This document shows positions 58,662 through 64,000 of a stretch of DNA of 64,000 bases, in pieces (within the stretch, counting starts at the first letter, position 1; every line of letters starts with the position of its first letter). Origin of the DNA: Sporichthya polymorpha DSM 43042 (GTDB taxonomy: Bacteria; Actinomycetota; Actinomycetes; Sporichthyales; Sporichthyaceae); the NCBI RefSeq assembly GCF_000384115.1, contig NZ_KB913029.1:3943057-4007056 (forward strand), read 5' to 3'. The notes under the pieces are model-generated. The model did not search any database. It was not told where the DNA came from and saw only the letters and a program-made list of their open reading frames with translations. The translations under genes were made by a program, and so were the position numbers.

Positions 58662-59342
58662 ATGAGCACGACCAACGTCGAATCCGCCGGCCTGCCGCAG
58701 GCCGGGTACGTCCAGCCCGTCGTCGTGATGAACGGACCCGGCCGCCAGGGCCCGGCGATCACCAGCCTGGTGCTGGGCATCGTCGCGGCGGTGTTCTGCC
58801 TCATCCCGATCGTCGGGATGATCTCGCTCGTCCTCGCCCCGATCGGGCTGGTGTTCGGCGTCGTCGGGTGGCGCGGCGCCGCCGTGGGACGCCGGGCCGG
58901 CAAGGGCAAGGCGATCGCCGGGGTGGTGCTCGCGATCCTCGCGGGCATCGGGGCGATCGCCTCCACCGTCGCGGTCGCGACCGCGGTCGACGAGGCGGGC
59001 AAGTCCATCGACCGGGCCGTCGGCAACGCGACCGACGACGTCCTCGCGAACGACCTCGGCGTCGCAATCGGCACGTACACGGCCAAGGACCTCGGCTTCG
59101 GTCTGACCGACGGCAAGCTGACGGTGACCTTGACCAACAAGTCGAGCAAACGTCAGTCCTTCGACGTCAAGGCCGAGGCACTCACGCCGTCCGGCACACG
59201 CATCGCCACCGACACCGCGTTCGTCTCGGCTCTCGGTCCGGGCCAGTCCGACGAGGTCGCGATGTTCGAGTTCGTCTCCGGCGACGAAGCCGCGCAGCTC
59301 AAGCGCGCGACCTTCCGGGTCATCCAGGCCTCGGCCTACTAG
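58662..59342 (+). CDS. DUF4190-type membrane protein
   Basis: 226-aa protein. N-terminal Gly/Pro-rich cytoplasmic part, then a DUF4190-like pair of membrane helices: PAITSLVLGIVAAVFCLIPIVGMISLVLAPIGLVFGVVG (split around 30-68) and GKGKAIAGVVLAILAGIGAIAS (about 80-101). The C-terminal extracytoplasmic domain from about 130 (GTYTAKDLGFGLTDGKLTVT, KSSKRQSFDVKAEAL, SDEVAMFEFV) resembles FxLYD/immunoglobulin-like folds. ATG 58662. A hairpin separates it from the vWA gene 75 bp downstream. Confidence 0.75.
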   Translation: MSTTNVESAGLPQAGYVQPVVVMNGPGRQGPAITSLVLGIVAAVFCLIPIVGMISLVLAPIGLVFGVVGWRGAAVGRRAGKGKAIAGVVLAILAGIGAIASTVAVATAVDEAGKSIDRAVGNATDDVLANDLGVAIGTYTAKDLGFGLTDGKLTVTLTNKSSKRQSFDVKAEALTPSGTRIATDTAFVSALGPGQSDEVAMFEFVSGDEAAQLKRATFRVIQASAY

Positions 59343-59352
59343 GACCCGCGAC

Positions 59353-59383
59353 GGCGCCCGGCCCGATCCGCGGACCGGGCGCC
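59353..59383 (+). terminator. hairpin between DUF4190 and vWA genes
   Basis: GGCGCCCGG (59353-59361) and complement CCGGGCGCC (59375-59383) with a 13-nt loop; may attenuate or end the first transcript. Confidence 0.5.
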
Positions 59384-59416
59384 CTGCCGACCCACCGTGA
59401 CGTGATGGAGGATCAC

Positions 59417-60691
59417 ATGAAGCTCAACGCAATGCTCGACGTCGCGGTGGTCGCGCACGAGGCCGAGGACGAGGTCACCGTCCTCGTCGACCTCGAGGCG
59501 CCCGCGGCGCCGGTCGACACCACCCGCGCCCCGGCCTCGCTGCAGGTCGTCCTCGACCGCAGCGGCTCGATGGCGGGCCCGCCGCTGGAGGGGGCCAAGG
59601 CCGCGCTCGTGGCGCTGATCCGCCGCCTCGAACCGACCGACAACTTTGGGCTGGTCACCTTCGACGACTCCGCGCAGGTCGTCGTCGCCGCCGGCCCGCT
59701 GACGGACAAGGAGGGCGCGATCCGCGCCGTCGAGTCCGTCCACTCGGGCGGCACCACCGACCTGTCCGCCGGGTACCTGCGCGGCCTCCGCGAGCTCCGG
59801 CGGGTCGCCGCGAGCGGCACCGTGCTTGTCGTCTCCGACGGGCACGTCAACGCCGGGCTGAGCGACGTCGACGAGTTCGCCGCCGTCACCGCCAAGGCCT
59901 ACGCCGACGGCGTCGTCACCTCGACCCTCGGCTACGGGCGGGGCTACGACGAGACGCTGCTCGCGGCGATCGCCCGCGCGGGTAGCGGCAACCACGTCTT
60001 CGCCGACAACCCCGACGCCGCGGGTGCGGCGATCGCCGGCGAGGTCGACGGACTGCTCAACAAGGTCGTCCAGGCGGCGTCGCTGATCGTCACCGTGGAG
60101 GATCCGGTCGTCCTCGCCCACCTGTACAACGACTTGCCGACGCGTCAGATCTCGGCCAACCAGCTGATGATCGAGCTCGGCGACTTCTTCGGCGCCGAGG
60201 GCCGCCGCGTGCTGATGAAGTTCCGCGTCCCCGGGATGGCCGCGCTCGGCCCGGCCCGGATCGCGACCCTGGAGCTCGCGTACGTCGAGCTGCCCGGCCT
60301 GATCGAGCACGTCGTGACGCTGCCGATCAGCGTCAACGTCGTCCCGGGGGACGAGGCCGCCGGCCGGGTCCCGCACCCGACGGTCCGCTCCGAGGCGCTG
60401 TTCCAGGAGGCGCAGGAGAGCAAGCGCCGCGCCTCCGAGGCGCTCGAGCGCGGGGACGTCGGCGCCGGCGAGGCGCTGTTCGAGGAGGCCCGGGCCCGGC
60501 TCCACGAGGCGCTCCCGATCGCCCCCGCCGGCCTCGACCGGGACATCCGCGCCGAGCTCGACACCGTCGACGCGATGGGCGGGATGGTCCACGACCTCGG
60601 TTCCGCCTACGTCGCCAAGCTCAGCCGCGACTCCCACCACCAGATGAACCGCAAGCGTGGTCGGGCCCCGCGGATGGGGTCTTCCGAGTAG
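59417..60691 (+). CDS. von Willebrand factor type A domain protein
   Basis: 424-aa vWA protein, no signal peptide. The MIDAS metal site is complete: DRSGSMAG (about 47-54), the Thr in GGTTDLSAGY (about 112) and Asp in VVSDGHVNAG (about 140). C-terminal part from about 200 (VVQAASLIVTVEDPVVLAHL, LIEHVVTLPISVNVVPGDEA, then a long helix SKRRASEALERGDVGAGEAL) resembles bacterial vWA/VIT-like stress proteins. ATG 59417 is chosen over 59405 because GGAGG lies properly upstream of it. Probably a metal-dependent protein-interaction scaffold. Confidence 0.87.
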   Translation: MKLNAMLDVAVVAHEAEDEVTVLVDLEAPAAPVDTTRAPASLQVVLDRSGSMAGPPLEGAKAALVALIRRLEPTDNFGLVTFDDSAQVVVAAGPLTDKEGAIRAVESVHSGGTTDLSAGYLRGLRELRRVAASGTVLVVSDGHVNAGLSDVDEFAAVTAKAYADGVVTSTLGYGRGYDETLLAAIARAGSGNHVFADNPDAAGAAIAGEVDGLLNKVVQAASLIVTVEDPVVLAHLYNDLPTRQISANQLMIELGDFFGAEGRRVLMKFRVPGMAALGPARIATLELAYVELPGLIEHVVTLPISVNVVPGDEAAGRVPHPTVRSEALFQEAQESKRRASEALERGDVGAGEALFEEARARLHEALPIAPAGLDRDIRAELDTVDAMGGMVHDLGSAYVAKLSRDSHHQMNRKRGRAPRMGSSE

Positions 60692-60840
60692 GTCCACTTC
60701 TGCTGGACAGAACGTCGACCGATTTCTGGTACTGGTGACGGTGGGTCAGCTGGCCTCGCCTGCGGATTCGATCGCCGGGCCCAAGCTGTCTGATCACGAC
60801 CGACTGGGAGACCTGGTCGTCGGGGGCCGTCTGCTTCCTC

Positions 60841-61239
60841 CTAGGGCCCGAGGATTGCCGGCGTGATGTCGGTCTGGCGGAAGTCCTCGCCCTTGAACAG
60901 CAGCACGTCGCCCGTGGCGTGCGCGAGTGCGTAGGCGAAACAGTCGCCGAGGTTCAGACCGGCAGGGTGGCGACCCTTGCCGAATCGGCGCCAGGCGTCG
61001 ACGGCGAATCGAACGTCGTCAGGACCGACGGGCCGGACCCCGACCTCGGCCGTGTCGAGCAACAGGTGGAGGTCGCGTGCCGCTTCCGGGCCGTGGCGCG
61101 CTTCCACCACGATGCTCGCTTCGACCGCGTTGACGGCCGAGATCCACGATTCCGCACTCGTCTGGAGCGCCTGGACGTAGCGCTCGGCGTCGGCCTCGCC
61201 GAGGACGACGGCCACCAGCGCTGAGGTGTCGACGACCAC
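60841..61239 (-). CDS. vapC: VapC-type PIN-domain toxin
   Basis: 132-aa PIN ribonuclease toxin. Acidic catalytic residues are in place: MVVDTSALVAVVLGE (Asp4), NAVEASIVVEAR (Glu near 40), LNLGDCFAYALA (Asp near 99) and FKGEDFRQTDI (Asp near 118). It would cleave specific RNAs when freed from VapB. Encoded two bases downstream of its antitoxin gene in the usual order. Closest in pattern to the VapC30-like branch. Confidence 0.93.
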   Translation of the reverse strand: MVVDTSALVAVVLGEADAERYVQALQTSAESWISAVNAVEASIVVEARHGPEAARDLHLLLDTAEVGVRPVGPDDVRFAVDAWRRFGKGRHPAGLNLGDCFAYALAHATGDVLLFKGEDFRQTDITPAILGP

Positions 61240-61241
61240 GG

Positions 61242-61496
61242 TCAGGCCGGGATGCCGTCGGGTCCGTACCCGAGGATCTCGTCCTCGCCGCGGCTGTCGA
61301 CCACCGCACGTGCGCGTCCCCGGCGGATGATCTCGGTGAGGACGTCGGACGTCGTTGCGGCCGCGTTGCGCCGACGGACACGCGCCAGCCGCTCCTCCAC
61401 GGCCACCCGAATGGCGACCGTGATCGACTCTCCGGTCGCGGCGGCCAGTTCGCGGACGACGCGGTCGGTGCCGGCGTCCTTGATGTTCAACACCAT
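61242..61496 (-). CDS. vapB: VapB-type antitoxin
   Basis: 84-aa antitoxin of the Rv0623/PSK transcription-factor type: MVLNIKDAGTDRVVRELAAATGES (DNA-binding start), ITVAIRVAVEERLARVRRR, and a C-terminal toxin-binding tail ending LGYGPDGIPA. It neutralises the adjacent VapC and represses the operon. Upstream of the ATG an unusually A/T-rich, purine-rich stretch (about 61500-61545) probably contains promoter and operator. Confidence 0.9.
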   Translation of the reverse strand: MVLNIKDAGTDRVVRELAAATGESITVAIRVAVEERLARVRRRNAAATTSDVLTEIIRRGRARAVVDSRGEDEILGYGPDGIPA

Positions 61497-61569
61497 GGAT
61501 AAAGATTGCCTTCTTTCCTTCTTCCTGTCCAGGTAGATATCGGGCGGCTCGGCACCGCGATGCGTCGCG

Positions 61570-62205
61570 TCACGACGCGGCGTCGAGGAAGGCGGGTGGG
61601 AGGTGGAAATCGACCATCCCGTCCTCGTCCATGGTGACGACCGGGGTGAGGACGCCCTCGTGCCACCAGTAGGTGACCGGGCTCAGGGGCCGGCGGCTCT
61701 GCTCGTAGGTCATCAGGGTGTACCGGGCGAGGTAGAGCAGGGTCGCGGGGAGGTCGCCGGCGACCGGGGCGCACACGAGTTCGTGCGGGGTCGGCACCGA
61801 GACGAGCAGCCCGGCGGGGGTCTCGGTCGCGACGCCGAGCACGGACCGCAGGACCTCGGGCAGCAGGACGAGCTTGCCCGCGGTGAGCTCCGTCGCCCCG
61901 CGGAGGACGTGGAACTCCCCGCCGTCCTGCTGCACGCACTCGGAGCTCTCGAACGGAAGCAGCCGCAGCCGCTCGCGGGCCAGCGTGAACAGCTCGGCCG
62001 CACCGACCGTCGCGACCTCGTCGTCGTGCAGCAGCCGCAGGTCGTCGCCGTCCCGGTGCGCCAGGAACTCGACGAGGTCCTCGCCGACCGGGCGGGCGTA
62101 GGTGAACCCGGGGCGGCCCTTGGTCCCGCGGTCGGTCACGGCGAGCAGCAGCGGATAGGTGTGGTCGCGGAGCTGACGCGGCGTCAGAGCGGTGGTCTCA
62201 GGCAT
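61570..62205 (-). CDS. hypothetical protein, paralogue of the upstream gene
   Basis: 211-aa soluble protein. Shares with the 62235-63188 product the start ALTPRQLR, the pattern VEFLAHRDGDDLRLLHDDE / IELLAHRRDDMVRWLRDED, FHVLRGATELTAGKLVLLPEV / FHVVRGESGFIASKLLVLPDL and the end RPLSPVTYWWHEG / GPLSPYLYWWRDG. It is therefore a tandem duplicate lacking the N-terminal third. The order of motifs loosely recalls DUF1444 (YtpQ) but I do not assert it. ATG 62205, 29 bp after its partner. Confidence 0.75.
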   Translation of the reverse strand: MPETTALTPRQLRDHTYPLLLAVTDRGTKGRPGFTYARPVGEDLVEFLAHRDGDDLRLLHDDEVATVGAAELFTLARERLRLLPFESSECVQQDGGEFHVLRGATELTAGKLVLLPEVLRSVLGVATETPAGLLVSVPTPHELVCAPVAGDLPATLLYLARYTLMTYEQSRRPLSPVTYWWHEGVLTPVVTMDEDGMVDFHLPPAFLDAAS

Positions 62206-62234
62206 GGCGATCCTTCGGTAGTTGGTTGGAGGAG

Positions 62235-63188
62235 TCAGGCGGCGCCGGTGATCCCGTCGGGGTCGTAGCGCTCCACAAGGGCTTCGTAGGCGGGGTTGGG
62301 GTAGAGGTGGCCGTTGCCGTCGGGCCCGAAGTAGCTCAGCTGGGTGACCCGACCGTCCCGCCACCAGTACAGGTACGGGCTCAGCGGCCCGGCGCGGTGC
62401 GCGCAGGCCCACGCCGCGTAGGACCACAGCCCCGCGGTGCCGCCGAGGATCCCGGGGCCGACGGGCGCGAACGCGATCTCGTAGCGGGACGGCACCGCGA
62501 CGGCGACCCCCTCGGGCCAGGACCGCCGACCGAGGACGTCGGCGAGCAGGTCCGGGAGGACGAGCAACTTCGACGCGATAAAGCCCGACTCCCCGCGGAC
62601 CACGTGGAAGCGCAGCTTGCCTTCCTCCACGATCACGTGCTCGTCCGGTTCGACGGCTCGGACGTTGGCCAGTCCGACCTCACGGAGCCGTTCGGCGCCG
62701 TGGGGCTCCAGGTCCTCGTCCCGGAGCCAGCGGACCATGTCGTCCCTCCGGTGCGCGAGCAGCTCGATCAACCCGCCCCCGATACGTCGGACGTAGCGGT
62801 AGTGCGGGTGCCAGTCGCGGGGGAGCGCCTCCTCGACCTGCAGCCGGACGAAGGTGTTCGCCTCCAACTCGTCGGCGGGCACCACGCCCGGGTCGGCCCC
62901 GTCGGGGAACGCGTCGAGCAGCGCGTCGAAGTGGAGCCGCACGACCTCGTCCCAGAGTTCGACGGGCAGCCCGCTCGTCCGGCACTTCGAGATCAGGTTG
63001 TGCAGCCCGAACGTTCGCCCGTCCAAGGTCTTCAGGTGGTCGGCGTAGATCGCCGCCTCGATCCCGCGATCGGCGAGAGCTGCCCGCGTCAGTGACCGGA
63101 CCTTCCGCAACTGACGTGGTGTCAGCGCATCGGTCGGCGTCTCCCGACGATTCAGTGCCTCGAACGATCTGACCGTCCGCTCGTCCAT
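62235..63188 (-). CDS. hypothetical protein, longer paralogue
   Basis: 317-aa soluble protein, no signal or membrane helix. N-terminal extra region (about 20-110: RQLRKVRSLTRAALADRGIE, IYADHLKTLDGRTFGLHNLI) followed by the part homologous to the downstream gene. ATG 63188 is used; a longer in-frame start exists at 63218 but lacks a ribosome site. First gene of the two-gene operon. Function unknown; no catalytic motif is obvious. Confidence 0.75.
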   Translation of the reverse strand: MDERTVRSFEALNRRETPTDALTPRQLRKVRSLTRAALADRGIEAAIYADHLKTLDGRTFGLHNLISKCRTSGLPVELWDEVVRLHFDALLDAFPDGADPGVVPADELEANTFVRLQVEEALPRDWHPHYRYVRRIGGGLIELLAHRRDDMVRWLRDEDLEPHGAERLREVGLANVRAVEPDEHVIVEEGKLRFHVVRGESGFIASKLLVLPDLLADVLGRRSWPEGVAVAVPSRYEIAFAPVGPGILGGTAGLWSYAAWACAHRAGPLSPYLYWWRDGRVTQLSYFGPDGNGHLYPNPAYEALVERYDPDGITGAA

Positions 63189-63314
63189 CCGTCCCCCCAG
63201 TGGTGTGAAGTGGCGCAACTGTGCCCGGGGGAGAGGGCGAGGGGAAGGGGGTCGGCAGAGCTGTGGATAACCGTCGGCCGCCGGACCAGGAGACGGCCGG
63301 GGCGACCAGTTAGT

Positions 63315-63336
63315 CGTATGAAGGTACTACCATACG
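63315..63336. promoter_or_regulatory. operator-like inverted repeat before the antitoxin gene
   Basis: CGTATG (63315-63320) and CATACG (63331-63336) separated by 10 nt, ending three bases before the ATG at 63340; suited to autorepression by the antitoxin-toxin complex. Confidence 0.5.
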
Positions 63337-63339
63337 GCC

Positions 63340-63633
63340 ATGGCACCCAAGACGAAGGTGACGCTGACGCTCGACTCGGAGCAGCTGGAGGAACTGCGCG
63401 CTCTGGTGGGAGCAAGGAGTCTGTCGGCCGCCGTGGATTCGGCCGTCGCCGCGTACCTGACGCGGGTCCGGCACCTCGCGGCCGTCGACGACTGGCTCGT
63501 CGAGCTCGAACGGGAGCACGGGCCCGTCCCGACCGAGACTCTCGCCTGGGCCGCGGACCTTGTCGAAGCATGGGACGCCTCGCGGGCGTCCGCGTCGAAG
63601 ACCGCCCCTCGCCGTCGCCGCCGGGCCGGGTGA
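63340..63633 (+). CDS. ribbon-helix-helix-type antitoxin
   Basis: 97-aa protein: KTKVTLTLDSEQLEELRALV with ARSLSAAVDSAVAAYLTRV is a short strand followed by two helices, the ribbon-helix-helix pattern of many antitoxins. The middle part (DDWLVELEREHGPVPTETLA) would contact the toxin, and the end is Arg-rich. Three bases separate it from the PIN-domain gene. Unrelated in sequence to the VapB at 61242. Confidence 0.8.
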   Translation: MAPKTKVTLTLDSEQLEELRALVGARSLSAAVDSAVAAYLTRVRHLAAVDDWLVELEREHGPVPTETLAWAADLVEAWDASRASASKTAPRRRRRAG

Positions 63634-63636
63634 GCG

Positions 63637-64000
63637 GTGCTCCTGCTGGACAGCGAGGCCCTCTCGTCCATCGCGAACGGCCCGGCCGACCGGCGCGACC
63701 GCGTTCGTGCGCTTGTTGGCGAGATGCGCCGCCGCGAACTTCCCGTTGCGACCGTCGCTGCGGTCCTCGCGGAGGTCGTGCGCGGACGTTCCCAAGACGC
63801 TGCCGTCTTCGCCGGTCTCCGCCGCGAACGCGTCGAGGTGCACGCGGTCGACAGCCGTGTCGCGGTTCGTGCGGGTCAATTGCTCGGGGCCTGCAGGGCG
63901 GACTCCACGCTGGCGATCGACGCGTTCCTCGTCGCGGTGGCCGACCTCTCCGCCGGCGCCATCATCGCGACGGGAGACCCGAAGGATCTGCGGCGCCTGG
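63637..64000 (+). CDS. PIN-domain toxin, cut by window end
   Basis: 121 residues visible from GTG 63637. PIN features: VLLLDSEALSSIAN (Asp5), VAAVLAEVVRG (Glu near 49), STLAIDAFLVAVAD (Asp near 92) and IIATGDPKDLRRL (Asp near 114). Nearly the whole domain is present; only the last strand may be missing. Forms a toxin-antitoxin pair with the preceding gene. Confidence 0.85.
   Translation, partial: MLLLDSEALSSIANGPADRRDRVRALVGEMRRRELPVATVAAVLAEVVRGRSQDAAVFAGLRRERVEVHAVDSRVAVRAGQLLGACRADSTLAIDAFLVAVADLSAGAIIATGDPKDLRRL

Noticed and set aside
60692-60840. Possible gene remnant after the vWA gene
   Set aside because: A short open frame exists but resembles nothing, and there is no start with a ribosome site; treated as convergent spacer.

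Overview
This is a very GC-rich window with dense, short-spaced genes and many GTG starts. Ku, an F420-type luciferase-like oxidoreductase, a SigB/SigF-group sigma factor, PadR/MarR regulators and several DUF families typical of high-GC Gram-positives point to the chromosome of an Actinomycetota member. The genus cannot be fixed from the sequence. No rRNA, tRNA or CRISPR array is visible.

Layout. 1-3.4 kb: a PhzF-like and a rhodanese gene diverge from a MarR regulator over two near-identical operators; then a membrane protein and a MauE/DoxX-DsbA fusion. 3.4-6 kb: PPOX-fold protein, Ku with a lysine/alanine tail, secreted trypsin-like protease. 6-17.4 kb: flavin reductase, CorA (apparently starting at ATT), CinA-type amidase, PLP decarboxylase, SRPBCC protein, CrtI-like oxidase, haem-oxygenase-like protein, HemK-like methylase plus CDGSH protein, topoisomerase IB, a SigF-type sigma factor and a zinc alcohol dehydrogenase. 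17.5-29.5 kb: Rieske-FAD oxidoreductase, DUF72 and CBS proteins, an epimerase-MscS operon, a small acyl-CoA/LLM operon, LysR beside an MFS transporter, a VOC protein. 29.5-41 kb: an ECF41-type sigma factor with its carboxymuconolactone-decarboxylase-like partner, a long coiled-coil protein, an unusual GTGAAG repeat tract, PadR, an ERCC4-fold nuclease, a DUF2786 protein, a dCTP-deaminase-like enzyme and small secreted or unknown proteins. 41-50 kb: a stress-type group (Cys-rich copper-binding protein, phosphoribosyltransferase, hydrolase, DUF2267, DUF3140), a 647-aa unknown, a secreted protein and a lipoprotein, a pRiA4b-like fusion and a membrane-anchored HTH protein.

51.3-58.6 kb is an accessory defence-like island: an HNH enzyme resembling phosphorothioate-dependent restriction endonucleases, an IS3-family element without target duplication, a 1032-aa PLD-helicase-DUF3427 protein with a coupled 41-codon ORF, and decayed pieces of a RecB-like nuclease, a conserved hypothetical and a PIN toxin. 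58.6-64 kb holds a membrane protein plus vWA protein, a VapBC module, a tandem pair of diverged paralogues and a second antitoxin-toxin pair cut by the window end.

Two regulatory themes stand out. The SigF-type gene is surrounded by at least eight intergenic GnnT-N14-16-GGGTA promoter candidates, mostly in front of redox or stress-type genes and some implying leaderless mRNAs. The ECF41 operon carries its own near-consensus TGTCACA-N16 promoter. Strong hairpins lie between several convergent gene pairs; one of them has a degenerate second copy 27 kb away.
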